Notes under the pieces: model-generated
Database searches by the model: none
The model's input: only the letters and a program-made list of their open reading frames with translations
Told to the model about the DNA's origin: nothing
Assembly: GCA_030549335.1 (NCBI GenBank)
Contig: JAUKPH010000017.1
Coordinates: 10,315,501-10,379,500 of the forward strand
Reading direction: 5' to 3'
From: Pontederia crassipes
Lineage: Eukaryota; Streptophyta; Magnoliopsida; Commelinales; Pontederiaceae
Length of the DNA stretch: 64,000 nt
Translations under genes and position numbers: made by a program
Shown: piece by piece, positions 50,665 to 62,570 of the stretch
Numbering within the stretch: the first letter of the stretch is position 1
How the letters are laid out: each line of letters begins with the position of its first letter

Positions 50665-53600
50665 ATGGCTGAAGAGAACCAGGGTCCAAGAACGTGAGGG
50701 CGCCAATTGGACAACATGGCAGCCACAGGTGGTGGCGGCAATGGAAACGGTGGAGAGAAAAGAGCCAGATCCGCTGATCCCTTCACGCATTTGGAGAGGC
50801 ATGTTGACTTGCTTGATCATAACCTCCAGGGTATGGACATGGTGGTCCGAAACCTTGAGATGGTTATGACCCAGCAAGGCGCGGCCATTGAAGAAGGAAG
50901 GGCAGTAGCCGATCTTCATGCAGCAAAGTTGAAATCCTTTGAAGAGGCCATGGACACTCGGATGAAAGCCATGGAGGCCGACATCCTACTGGTCCATAGC
51001 CACTTGATGGACTCCGGAGGCTTGCGAGGAAGAACAGTCGTGCCCAAGTTCATTGGCCCTGAACCTAAGAAGTATGATGGGGCGAGGGAGGCCACTGCCA
51101 TCGACGACTTCCTATGGTGCCTTGAGAAAGGGTTCAAGACAAGCAAGATCACAGTGGAGAAAGATCAGATAGACATGGCGGTTCGCTACTTTGCCGACGA
51201 TGCCTTGTTATGGTGACGACGTATGGAGGAAGAGATGGCCAAGGGCAAGGTGGCCATCGACACTTGGGAGTCCTTCACCAAAGAATTGAAGAAGCAATTC
51301 TATCCTGGGAATGCCTAGGAAATTTCCATGAACAAACTCACCGCACTTCGACAAACGGGATTGCTCAAGGAGTATATTGAGAAGTTCCAACCTCTCATGC
51401 TCGAGATGACCGGCGCCATGGACGAAAGCACTTGGGTCTTCTTCTTCCTAAGGGGTCTAAAGCCATGGGCAGCCCAAGAAGTGAAGCGGCAGAAGGTGGC
51501 CAACATCAAAGAAGCCTTGGCCGTGGCCGAGGCCCTCACTGAATTCACTTCCAACCGAGACCTTGGCGGGGCCAAGGACAAGGGTAAATCCGAGGACAAG
51601 AGATGTTCCTCCAAGAAGTCCGAGAAGAAGGACAAGAAAGACAAGGACCAGAAGACATCAAAGACCAGCAAGGGTGATTCCAAGAAGTCTGTGAAGTGTT
51701 ACATATGCGGGGGTGTGCATTATGCCCGGAAGTGCGAACGGCGGGCAGGCTTGGCCGCCATGGCATCCACATCCGACGAAGATGGGGGCTCGGCGCATAT
51801 AGACTCCATTATGGCCCTCACAACGACGGCGGCCACCCTCCCTGTCAAGGAGACGAAGAAGGCCACCAAGGGCCTTATGTTTGCCGAGGTTAGGGTGAAC
51901 GGTCATACGACGGCCGCACTGGTGGACACGGGCGCCACACATAACTTCATGTCCCTGCAGGAGGCCGCACGGTTGGGAATCATCTTCGAGAAGGAGCCTG
52001 GCCTTATCAAGATTGTCAACGCCTTGTCCCAGCCCATCCACGGAGTAGCAAGGGGTGTGGCTATCCAAATTGGCGAATGGAGTGGAGAAATCAGCATCAC
52101 TATAGTGACCATGGATGATCACCAATTTGTATTGGGCATGGAGTTCATGGATGGTTTCAAAGAGGTAAGACTCACTAATGGTGCATTGTGTTTGTTCTCC
52201 CAGGAAGCCTCCCATGAAGTGGCTCTCACAAGGGCTAACATGAAGTCTCGTATGCTCTCGGCAATTCAACTTGGCCGAGAGGTGTCCAAGGGCGAGGTCA
52301 CCTTCCTTGCAACCCTAAAGTTGAATGAGCATGACCAGATGGGTCTAGAGACGCCCGAAGAAGTCAGGAGGTTCCTTGATAGGTTCAAGGATGTGATGCC
52401 CCCTGAATTGCCAAAGAAGCTCCCTCCTCGCCGAGATGTGGATGATGCCATTGAGTTGGCACCCGGCGCCAAGCCTCCGGCCATGGGGCCTTACCGTATG
52501 GCGCCATCCGAGTTAGAAGAGCTCCGCAAGCAACTAGGAGAGTTGCTCAAGGCCGGCTTCATACGACCTTCGAAGGCACCCTATGGAGCACGGTCATCTT
52601 CCGAAAGAAGCAAGATGGCTCCTTGAGAATGTGTATCGATTATAGGGCCCTCAACAAGTTGATGGTTCGCAACAAGTATCCAATACCTTTAGTGGAAGAT
52701 CTCTTTGACCGCCTTGGGAAGGCTAGGGTTTTCTCCAAACTCGACTTGAGGTCAGGGTATTGGCAAGTAAGGATTGCTAAAGGTGATGAAGAGAAGACTA
52801 CATGTGTGACTAGGTATGGGTCATATGAGTTTCTTGTAATGCCCTCACTAATGCACCGGCCACTTTTTGTACCCTAATGAACAAGATTTTTCACCCACTC
52901 CTTGATAAGTGTGTGGTGGTCTATCTTGATGACATTGTTGCCTATTCTAAGAACATGGCAGGTCACATGAGGCACTTGGAGGAGGTTCTCAAGTTGCTTA
53001 GGGCCAATGAGCTTTTTATCAAATTGGAGAAGTGCTCCTTTGCTCAGGCTGAGGTGATGTTCTTGGGACACAGGATCAAGGCAGGTACCATTGCTATGGA
53101 CGAGTCCAAGGTCCAAGCCATCTTGGATTGGAAGCCCCCTACAAATGTATCGTAGTTGCGGTCATTTCTAGGGTTAGCAAATTACTACCAGAAGTTTGTG
53201 GAGGGCTACTCTCGGCGGACAGCAACCCTCACAAACCTCTTGAAGAAGGATATGAAGTGGCTTTGGATGAGCCAATGCCAAGAAGCCTTCGCCGACTTGA
53301 AGACAGCTATGGCCAAGGGGCCATGCTTGAAGTTGCCGGACTATGGCCGGCCATTCGAGGTGCACACTGATGCCTCTAACTTTGCCCTAGGGGGTGTCCT
53401 CATGCCGGAGGGCCGCCCTGTGGCTTATGAAAGTCGGAAGTTCAATGAGGTTGAACGAAGGTATCCAGTGCACGACAAGGAGATGACGGCCATTGTCCAT
53501 TGTTTGAGGACATGGAGGCATTATCTATTGGGGAGTGCCTTCATTGTGAAGACCGACAATGTGGCGACCTCCTACTTCCAAAATCAGAAGAAACTCTCCC

Positions 53601-55090
53601 CCAAGCAGGCCAGGTGGCAGGATTTCTTGGCCGAGTTCGAGTACTCTCTTGAGTATAGGACTGGGCGCTCCAATGTGGTGGCCGACGCTCTAAGCCGCAA
53701 GGCTCAATTGGCCACCATAAGTGCAGTCAAGATGGACTTCCAAGATCAGATCCGGGAGGGCCTCAAGGATGATGTCAAGGCCCTAGAGTTAAAGAAGATG
53801 GTGGAGGAAGGAAAAACGAGGAGATTCTGGATGGAGGGCGGCCTGTTGTTCACTTCAGGGCGCAGGGTGTACGTGCCTCAGACGGGCGGTCTGCGAAGAA
53901 TGGTACTGAGGGATTGCCATGATTCCAAATGGGCAGGACACCCCGGCATGGCCAGAACCTTGGCCTTGGTTGAAGATGCATACTACTGGCCTCAGATGAG
54001 TGAGGATGTGGAAGCTTATGTGCGGACATGCCTGCTGTGCCAGCAGGACAAGGTGGATATGCAGAGGCCGGCCGGCTTGCTTGAGCCTCTTCCAATCCCA
54101 GAGCGGCCATGGCAGGTAATCATGATGGATTTTATCTCTGCCCTGCCAAAGTCAGGAGGGTTTGAGTGAATCATGGTGGTGGTTGACAAACTCTCCAAGT
54201 ACGGGATCTTTGTACCAGCACCTAAGCACTGCACGGCCGAAGAAGTGGCCAGGTTCTTCGTCGACAATGTGGTGAAACATTGGGGTGTGCCTGAGGTCAT
54301 TGTGAATGACCGCGATCCTCGGTTCACAGGGCACTTTTGGAGGGAGTTGTTCAAGCTTCTGGGGCCTCAACTTCAGTTCTCAACGGTCTTCCACCCGTAG
54401 ACGGACGGCCAAACCGAGCGGGTCAACAACTTATTGGAGACCTACTTGCGACACTTTGTGGCCGCAAGTCAAGGAGATTGGGCACGGGTACTTGGAGTGG
54501 CCCAATTCTCCTACAATCTTCAAAAAGGTGAAGCTACCAATCAAAGCGCCTTCGAGATGGTTACAAGCCGACAACCTGTGACTCCGGCAGCCTTGGCCAC
54601 TAGGTATTCCGGGAGGTGCCCGGCCACCTACCATGTGGCCTGAGAATGGCAGGATGATGTGAAGATGTCCAAGGCCATCTTGGACAAAGCCAGGCGCAAG
54701 ATGAAGGAGTATGTTGATCGACATCGACGACATGTGGAGTTCTAGGTAGGGGACAAAGTCCTGGTGAAGCTGAGGATGAGGCAATTCAAGGGCCTTCGTA
54801 GGCTTCATCAAGGGTTGTTGAGGAAGTATGAAGGGCCCTTCGTCATTACCAAGAGGATAGGTAAGGTGGCTTACAGGGTGGACCTTCTTCATCATTTTTC
54901 ACAGCTTTATCCAGTGTTTCATGTCAGTATGTTGAAGAAATTCTTTGAAGATTCGGAAGACCCCTCAAGGAGAAGCCATGACCGGGGCGCGGTCAATGAT
55001 CCAAGTGCCTTGACATCCATGCAGGGACATACAGGATCGCCAGGGACGGCTTCCCCCTTGGTGGGGGAGAAATGTCACCACCTTTCTTAG
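50665..55090 (+). pseudogene. Decayed gag-pol of the Ty3-type element
   Basis: From ATG 50665 the frame encodes Gag (core about 51020-51540), a CX2CX3HX4C zinc knuckle (CYICGGVHYARKC, about 51700-51740), protease (LVDTGATHNF, about 51917), reverse transcriptase (YLDD near 52922), RNase H ([11 protein letters not shown], about 53360) and integrase (HX3H..CX2C zinc site at 53920-54045, then DD35E-type Asp/Asp/Glu positions near 54126, 54310 and 54418). There are stops at about 50695, 51214, 51316, 53153, 54167, 54398, 54641 and 54743. Frameshifts lie near 52580 (1 nt lost) and 52848 (7 nt lost, removing the residues after LVMP). The C-terminal tail after FHVSMLKKFFED is short, with no clear chromodomain. 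The element cannot make its own proteins. Confidence 0.9.
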
Positions 55091-55968
55091 TGGGACAGGT
55101 CGGGACATGGCGGGTGCACTCGGTGGCACACCGGGCGCCCGGTATGGTGGGCGGTGCATGGGGCAGCCATGTCCGTCCCAGGGAATGTTCGTGACATCAC
55201 AGGGACCATGCAACCACATCCCGAAGGTCAGGCAGGATGAAGGAGGCTTGACGACATCTACTGGCCAAGTTGGGACGAGTGGATTCTTCTTGGGACGAGC
55301 AGTGCACACCCGGCGCGCAGGCAGTGCGCCCGACTGCCCACTTTGGCATTTTCGGGCGTTGTCTTCCCAAGGCCAAAGTGCGCCGCCCCATTTGTCACTC
55401 AGGTGGAGGGAAGTCGTGGACACGCCAGCGGCCATGGAGATTCTCACGCAGGAGGCTCCTGGAGACGACGACAGTTGGAGGGTGGCAGTTATAACTGCCC
55501 GGCCGCCATGTCTTCCCATATGATGGGAAGATCTGGTGCGCACACTACCTGGCGGGAGCGGATCACACGACATCAAGATGGAGGGAAGGCCATCTAGGCA
55601 TCTCAATTTCATGAAGGAAAGAGAGAGGCCGGTGTAGGGGTTTTTGAATGTGAAGAGGTGCCATGAGGAGGCACTCGGCCTTTGTATGAGCATTTGAATT
55701 TTAAGTTGGCGGTTGGCCATCTTCTTCCATGTATAAATACTTGTATTATTCCTGAGTTCAGGACAGAGTGAATAAAGCATTCTTTCCCCTAATTCTCTGA
55801 ATTCTAATTGCCATTGTGTGTTCATCTTCTTGCTTGACTTAAAATAAGTGGAGTGCACTTGAAATGGTTTAGAAGAACATTAGTGAGTGCAAAGGCTGAC
55901 TTAGGGTTTCGGTGAGGAAATTTCTAAGGCCGTGCATCCTATTCGTCCTACGAAAAAGGGGTGTGACA

Positions 55969-56160
55969 CGTGGGCGTTCGGATCCGGCCCCCAGCGGCCG
56001 GATCCAGCATGTGGCCGCCGGATCTGGCCGTGGGCGGCTGGCCAGCCGCGCGGCCAGATCCGACCTCAGCCGATTGGCGGTTGGATCCAGCCGCTCGACC
56101 GCTAGCGGCTGGATCTCGGCCGCTGGCCGCCTGGTGGCCGAATTTGGCCACCGGCCGGCT
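55969..56160. repeat. GGCCGGATC minisatellite of the CACTA interior, right half
   Basis: This continues the array at 45240-45396 with units such as GCGGCCGGATCCAGC. It runs into the right subterminal CCGTCG-rich region of the CACTA element. Confidence 0.75.
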
Positions 56161-56436
56161 AATTTTTTTTATATTATAAAAAATTTTTGCGACAGTTTTG
56201 ACCGTTGAAACTTCGGCGATCGCGTGACGAAAGTCAAAATTTTTTACGGTAGCAACCACCGATATTTGCGCCTTCCGTCAAAATTTTCGGCTTTTCCAAC
56301 TGTCGGAAATTGATTTGCGATGATCATTTTTCGGACGAATCGAATCTGTCGAAAAAACCGTCGAAAATGATATTTCCGACGGTTTTCAGAGAAATTACAG
56401 ACGAAACCGTCTGCAATTCTCATATTTCTTGTAGTG

Positions 56437-58550
56437 ATATGTGTGAAACTATCTGTTGGCTGATGTCATGTAAAAAGAAGAAAGAAAAAATATAAATAGG
56501 CAAGAGGAAGAACCAGAGAGGACAACTTTTATCTATAAAGTTTAGGATCACCTTCATCTCTTTTCTTCTAAGATTGCTTGGAGCTTTGGAGCTCGAACAC
56601 CACCCATTTCTTTACTGTTTCTCTATTTCTTTTTCTTTTCTTGCTGAATTGGTTGCTGGTAATACCTCCTGCGAGCAGATCTGTTTCTTCTTAGCACATG
56701 TAGAAATTGGACATGGTGAAATCTTGGAACAGGCAGCGTATCTGATAAAGGAATACGTCAAGGCGGAGGTAACGAGGTTCTTTTTTTATTTCTGTATTGG
56801 ATTTGGATTCCAGGAATGTTGGGCTTCTGTGTTGGACCTAACAGAATGATTTAATCCTCTTTACATATCTTTAAATTTGACATCTAATTTGCCTATAAAT
56901 CTTTTTTCCCTCATCCTAACAGTCATAATCCTCGCTCATGTTCCTCTTGAAAAGTCTCCATCGATGGAGGAAGAATAGATTTCAAATCATAACATTTTGG
57001 GAAAGACGAGAATGAAAAAAGAGGAGAGAAATATGGAGGTCAGATTGGAGAGAAAGTAGAAAAAATAGGATTCCAAAGTTTGGGTGTTCTACGTGTGTCT
57101 TCTAGTTTAACATGAACCATTACAGAAACATTAGTGGTTGGACATGAGTTATGCCATGAAGCAGTGACGGACCCTACTTTTTATTCAAATGTATTATTTA
57201 TATTATAACTATATATTATATATAACTATAAAGTAAAATAAAATCCCCCCTTAAATTAAGTTAAATGTAACTTTAGAGCCTATGTTAAATATTTTTATCA
57301 ATATTTGTTATAAATATTTTAATATTTGTTAGTTTGATAATATATTTGTCCTTCCCTTGACAAGATTTTTTGCTACCTAGTCTGAGAAGCAAGTGTCGAT
57401 CGTCTAACTCAGTGTTAATGATTATATGTATTGTCCACATATTAAAGATCGATCCATCGTCGATCCCAATTAATTTGATAAGATTGTCCCACTTCATGTA
57501 CTATAGATGAAACTTCTAATATAATTTTTTTACATTTATAAAAATTCAAACTCGAAATCTTCCTTAAACGAAGAGGAGCCGCTTACTGCTCCACCCGATG
57601 GTCTTTCTTTGAAAATGTTAGAATTTCCGCACGAAAGAAATTATGCACCGTCAAAAAATTTGAAAAATTTAAGACGACACGGAGTTTATTAGATGGAAGA
57701 AATAGAAGATAATTACAAAATCAGATTACTTTCTATCTGGACTCCTAGGAAGTTTATATAGACACTCTCTTCTACGGACGATAAAAATTATACCTCACAA
57801 AATATGACACATATCTCATGATAAAGAAATAAATTAATTCTGAATCATATAAAGAATATCCCTAAAACTTTTCGCCTAAGGGATTCGCCCTCCTGCCCCC
57901 TAGGGGGATCTCCTAAATTTCTCTTACCCCCCCACATGCACGCTACCAGGCAGCGAGAGTCTCGTAGGAAAAATCTGTTGACACGTCTCACTAAAAAAAG
58001 GAACCATAGAATATTAAAATTAGGTTGAGATTCAAGACAAAAGAAACATCCAACGTGTTGTTCCTTTCATCTTCTCCCTTGATATATGCATGCAAGAGAG
58101 AATGAGAAGCCTCCTTCCACAAAAATGCATGTGCAGAAGCAGCAAAAGTCCATTTTCCCGCGTGATGCACATCCCCTCCTCCAAGTCCCACTGATCCGTC
58201 GAGTCGCTCAATCAGATAAACAGAACTGGAAGACGTTAGCAGCGCTGCAGCCTGCAGTTTGGTCTGACTCATACATCAGAACGTCCTGTCTACTCCTACT
58301 GCCCAACTAAAGCCGCTTGACCAATAACCCCGCCCTCCCTCAAACATATAGGCTATGACATGATTGTGTATATAATTAAGCCCTCCCTTCAATCATTCAT
58401 TCTTTCATGTACGCATATAACAAGCCGTTGCAATTTGCTTTTCAAGTAGCTGGTGAGTCGATCTCGAGTGGTACTACTATCAATCATCTTCTTCACTAAA
58501 ATCCTTACAACTAGGGAAGTTCGCCGGTGGAAATTTGTTCCTATACTCAT
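56437..58550. other. Intergenic DNA right of the CACTA nest, no gene recognised
   Basis: Bases 56440-56860 have a TATAAATAGG motif (about 56493), and 58350-58450 has TATATAA followed by a leader-like stretch and a GGTGAGTCG donor-like site. Either could be a promoter or LTR fragment. Near 57545-57610 a minus-strand CATCGGGTGGAGCAG and ATTTCGAGTTTGAA pair faintly resembles tRNA-like A and B boxes. No frame has a recognisable domain. Confidence 0.4.
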
Positions 58551-58870
58551 AATTCAATTTATCAGATTGAATCGAGTCGGGATAACTCGGTCATATTTTT
58601 TCTTACTTTTTTGTTTATTATTTAATACAAAAAATTATATAATATTTATTTTAAAAAACACAAAAATAACTTGTTAAATATTTAAATATTAATTTATACA
58701 ATTAAAATATTTTATTTTAATATCTTTTAAAAAATATAAGATATAAGCTGAAAATTTAAAAAATTAAAAAAATATCTCATATCCGTCCCGACCCATGATC
58801 GGATTGGAGTCGAACCGAATCATCCGATTCACCGGGTCCCGACCACCAACCTGTCGGGTAGCTACCTAGA
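58550..58870. mobile_element. Diverged copy of the GGGTCGGGT-type hAT MITE
   Basis: The left arm has GAATCGAGTCGGGATAACTCGG and the right arm CACCGGGTCCCGACCACCAA, around an AT-rich core similar to the core of the clear MITE at 62571-63118. The ends and target duplication are eroded, so the class is by resemblance only. Confidence 0.45.
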
Positions 58871-59692
58871 GGCTCCATTCATATAATTCGTTATCACTAT
58901 TCATTCCCTAATCCATGGAACGTATTCCACCCATTAAGATTTTTTCTTTTTTGATAGATCCACCTATCAAGTTAAATCGAGGAATCCGTCTGTAATTTGG
59001 TTGCTAACATCGAGTTAGTATATATCTCCGTTTTGTTCTTTCAATTGCCACCTCAATAATCAATATCCACCTATTGCTCCTAATTAATCTACGTCGGTCT
59101 GAGTCCAACATGTGATTATAATGGATGGGCAAGACTTTCACAAAGACCAAGGCATATTTTACCTATTCGACAGTTTCCTTTCAATTGGATAACCTTCTTA
59201 ATGTCTAGGTACAAAGATAAGTACAGAAGAAACCATTAGTATGCCTAGAGAAACATCAATTAATTATTTCCAATTGTAATAACGCACCCTGCTTGGTTGA
59301 ACCGTCAATCAGGCGGAAAAAGTATTCATAGTTGGTCTTTGATTCGTGTTGTGTATGAAAAAAAAAATTATTGGGATCTTTACCTATAAGCACGCGACGG
59401 GACATGATCTAATTAAATTAGTTGAATTCGACGGTGGACCGATTTTTAATTTATAAATAATGCATTTTTTAACACCACATGAATTGAACCATCGGCACTA
59501 CTTTTCTAACACCGGAAGAAATAATTAGTCTTTGATTCGACTAAAAAAGAAAATAAAAAATAGAAGAGTCAAGTCCGTACAAACAATCCACCCTCATCTG
59601 GACGCGATGATGGACGCCCGAGGCTAAAGGGTAAATCCCCCACCTGTTCTTTTTCATTTTTGGCATTTCCTTTTTTTTTGTGCCAGCCCGGG
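58871..59692. other. Intergenic DNA, nothing recognised
   Basis: Mixed-composition sequence with no coding region, array or element end I can support. Confidence 0.5.
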
Positions 59693-59855
59693 CAGGAGCG
59701 GACCGAGCCCAAATATCAAGGGGCCCATATGTATAAGGATTATACTTATTTTATTTTTTTACAAATTTTATATAAAATATATATAATATTATATAGGAGA
59801 TAAAAAATTTGAGGGGGGCCAAGGCCCGCCTCAAACACCCCTGGGTCCGCCCCTG
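59693..59855. mobile_element. Short hAT-type MITE (163 bp)
   Basis: The terminal inverted repeats CAGGAGCGGACCGAG and CTGGGTCCGCCCCTG match the common plant CAGGGGCGGACCCAG type. Flanks are AGCCCGGG (59685-59692) and GGCTCGGG (59856-59863), an 8-bp duplication with two transitions. It has an AT-rich core and no coding capacity. Confidence 0.8.
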
Positions 59856-59879
59856 GGCTCGGGTCTACGGGAGGTCTTC

Positions 59880-60045
59880 GGTGTCCGAAGCTACTAGCAT
59901 TTGACTAATCCGAAGTCGAAAAGATAGAGCAGTCAAGGCTTATTCCTTGGCCAAGGTGGCGACTCCGAGACTCGAATCTGGGGCTACTAACACCCAGCGA
60001 GCGCTCGGGACTCAACCCTGCTATCAGTTGAGCCAACAACCGTTG
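59880..60045 (-). mobile_element. Probable tRNA-derived SINE
   Basis: On the minus strand an A-box-like TGGCTCAACTGATAG (60035-60021) is followed, after a GC-rich stretch, by a B-box-like GATTCGAGTCTC (59978-59967). The spacing is longer than in an ordinary tRNA without a long variable arm. Cloverleaf pairing was not confirmed and no 3' tail or duplication is clear. Confidence 0.45.
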
Positions 60046-60617
60046 GTTATTTTCGGCATTTCTTTCATCTCTATTTTACACTCGTTGTTATGGGAGTAAA
60101 ACTGATATATACAGAACGTTTTGTTTAAAAAGATCATTCCATACGCTTTTTAAAGGAATTAATGAGGGTGCTTCCAACTTAAGTTGGATGCTAGCATCCT
60201 GCTGTCAATTTTTTGTCGAGGTGCGAGAGTTGAATGTGCGCGCGTCATTTTTGTCGTTCGATTGAGGCACAAGGGTTGGATGCACGCATGTGGTTCACGT
60301 CTTGATGATGCTTTGGTTCAGCCTCAATGCCCCCGGTTCATGATGGACGATGATTGCCCTTCGGCCCCGAATCACCACAGGTTACTCCCAACAAAAATAT
60401 TTTTACCCTAAAATGATGTTTGGTGTGTTCTCTTCGATCGACCGATGTGTCTGCTCACCTTGGCGCTGCGTCTTTGCTCGATCGGTACGTCTTCGCTCAC
60501 CTTGGCGTCACATCTTCGCTCGACCTCAGCGCTGGATCCATTTCATTGTCATGTCCGCCTGGTAGCAGGAACTCATCATCATCGAAGTTTTGTTTTGTTG
60601 TCGCTCTGGATCACTTG
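60046..60617. other. Intergenic DNA, no gene recognised
   Basis: Bases 60430-60540 have short direct repeats (CTTCGCTCACCTTGGCG, TCGATCGACCG). The open frames there are short and without domains. Confidence 0.45.
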
Positions 60618-61510
60618 TGTTGGATCTAAGTTTTAATGTCATATAAAATTATATTTTGATGATACAAATTCCGAAAATTAAAATTAAATGCTAAAAAGTT
60701 TAAAGAAAAAGAGACAACTTTATGCACTACACTTTGATTAAATAATTAGCTATGATCTTATTAAATTCTGGATAAACAATAAATATCAAAGTTATAGAGA
60801 ATCATGTTAGCTATCCATAGAATTTAAGATTATCTAATTTGAAAAAATAGTGCAGGTCGGTCAACTTGCCGATCGATAGAATGAAAGCCGGTCGAGACAA
60901 CTCCGGTCGACCAATTCGAGAAGCCGGTCGACCGATCAATGCACGCACTGTCCAGGTTCAATGACGATACTATACCGGTCAATGCCGAGATGATACCGGT
61001 CGACCGACCAACTGTAGTTAGTGAACAAAATCAGCGTAACAGTCGTATGGACTAGTCAACCGATCCATAAATGAAATCGACCAGTCTACTGCTGGAATGA
61101 ACAGTAACGTCTATATTTCAAAAAGAAAAATATGAAATAAATTCTGGAAGAATTTTTCACATGTTGAATCCTATAAAAGGAGTGTCAAGGCAAGAAGCAA
61201 AGGCACCCATCCAAGCATTGCAACAAAACTTCAAGAAATCAAAAGAAGATTATTTCTTTTGACGTTATCATTTAGAGCTTTCTTTCTTTCTCTCTTCTTT
61301 TCTTGTGAGTGTTCTATGATAAAGGAGTGAAACCATTTTCATAAAAGTTATGAGAACTTCCGTGTGAAAAAGGTTCCAAATCTTACCTCTTAAGCGAAAG
61401 AAAATATTAACTTCCTAGAATGAGAGGTTACCTTGCCTCTCGAAATGGAGAAAATGTGGTTGATATAAAGGGTGTTCTTCCTTGCCCCATTTGGAATTAA
61501 GGAAGTAATT
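60618..61510 (+). mobile_element. Copia LTR fragment, inverted relative to the 38-kb copies
   Basis: It begins TGTTGGATCTAAG and continues TTTTAATGTCATATAAAATTA, the complement of the end of the copia LTRs at 39132 and 42592. Further shared segments include TATGCACTACACTTTGATTA, the TCGA-rich array (60850-61090) and TCTTACCTCTTAAGCGAAAG (61380). It breaks off near 61510, before the other LTR end. No internal region follows. Confidence 0.8.
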
Positions 61511-61765
61511 CTAGCTATTCATAAAATCCAAGAGTATCTAATTTAGATAACTGTGCAAAAAGTTATGCTCAAAATAGTACAGGTCGATCAACCTATCGAT
61601 CGACATAATGAAAGTCGGTCGACCGATCAATGCATGCACTGTCCAAGTTCAATGATGAGACTATACCGGTCGACACCGAAATGATATAGGTCGATGTACC
61701 GGTCAATCGATCAGCTGCGGTTAGTGAACAAAATCAGCACAACGGTCATATAGACCGGTCCACTG
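61511..61765 (+). mobile_element. Second copia LTR fragment
   Basis: This repeats the segment at about 60815-61090 (AGCTATTCATAAAATCCAAG, then the TCGA-rich array with GGTCGACCG), directly after the first fragment ends. It probably reflects a tandem rearrangement or an insertion into the first LTR. Confidence 0.65.
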
Positions 61766-62199
61766 TATCTTGAAGAACAAAGAGGATGAGGAAGAAGAGG
61801 AAGAAAGAACAGGAGGATCAACTAGGAAGTTTAAGATATGTAAAGGGTATCCAACCCCTCTCTCCCTTATCAATATTTTAATGATTGGATTGAGAGCAAT
61901 AGGCACCTTGCTCCTATTAAGGGATTTGATGAGGACTTTTATAGGTTTTATGAGATATGAGATTGTTCTTATAATTCATGATTAGATCTATATGCTAGGA
62001 TTCATTATTAGAGATTTGTATGCTTTGAAGGAAGAATCCTAAATCTTGAGGAGTGCATGATTTCACATGTTTTAATCTGATTTATGATGTTTTATTGCCT
62101 GTAAATCATGCATGAATTGTTCATAATGTTGAAGATGATTTTTCTCAAAAGATTTGGTCAAAACTAGATGAAAATCGGGCAAAAACAAGTGAGGCGGTG

Positions 62200-62410
62200 C
62201 GGATCAGCGACCTCTGTCATGGCCGTGACAAGTATCGTCACGCCCAGATACTCGTCACGACCATGACAGAAAGGTTGAAAACGAGTGCTGGGCCTTTTGT
62301 CACGGGCGGGATGCGCCATCGTTCTATCACGCCCGTGACACTTAGTGTCATGGCCGTGACAGGTCATTATAGTTGTGACTGTCTGTTATGGTCGTGATAG
62401 AGGGCGTAAA
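62200..62410. repeat. Cluster of TGTCATGGCCGTGACA-type palindromes
   Basis: Six or more near-palindromic 14-16-bp units (TCATGGCCGTGA, TCACGCCC, TCACGGGCG, ATCACGCCCGTGACA) recur every 30-45 bp. This is comparable in style to the TCGA-rich arrays of the copia LTRs. Confidence 0.65.
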
Positions 62411-62570
62411 GAAATTGGGTTTCTATTACGGCTGTGATGAACCCTATCTCCACCATGGCAAATCGAAAAACTTGTTTATGTTATATTTAAGTTATTTTAA
62501 GATATTTACTAGTATGCATTTTTGTTTGATGATTGTATATGAACCTAGAAGCATGGATAGTCGTAACTAG

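Larger units (their letters stand above)
45397..55968 (+). mobile_element. Ty3-type LTR retrotransposon inserted in the CACTA element
   Basis: The 5' LTR is 45397-45640 plus 49981-50635 (split by LARD copy 2). The 3' LTR is 55073-55968 (896 bp). LTR ends are TGTCACCACC and GGTGTGACA. The target duplication is CGTG (45393-45396 and 55969-55972). The primer site TGGTATCAGAGC at 50640 is complementary to initiator-Met tRNA, and the polypurine tract TTGGTGGGGGAGAAA ends at 55072. About 17 differences are visible in the first 244 bp of the LTR pair, so the insertion is not recent. Internal gene order is gag, protease, RT-RNase H, integrase, as in Ty3-type elements. Confidence 0.93.
44303..56436. 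mobile_element. Non-autonomous CACTA (En/Spm) element, outer shell of a three-level nest
   Basis: The left terminus is CACTACAAGAAAATTG and the right one ATATTTCTTGTAGTG, an inverted repeat of about 12 bp. They are flanked by ATA on both sides (44300-44302 and 56437-56439), the 3-bp duplication expected of CACTA elements. Subterminal regions are packed with CGACGG/CCGTCG motifs (44325-45020 and 56190-56410). The interior has a TATA/CT-rich promoter-like stretch (45080-45180) and a GGCCGGATC minisatellite (45240-45396 and 55969-56160) split by the Ty3 insertion. Without the retroelements it is about 1.56 kb, with no transposase. Confidence 0.9.

Noticed and set aside
54965..55858. 297-codon minus-strand frame, with a 201-codon counterpart at 49920-50525
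   Set aside because: These are antisense frames through the Ty3 LTR. They occur in both LTR copies and have no domain.
57991..58272. 93-codon minus-strand frame
   Set aside because: No domain, no neighbouring exons and a composition like the surrounding intergenic DNA.
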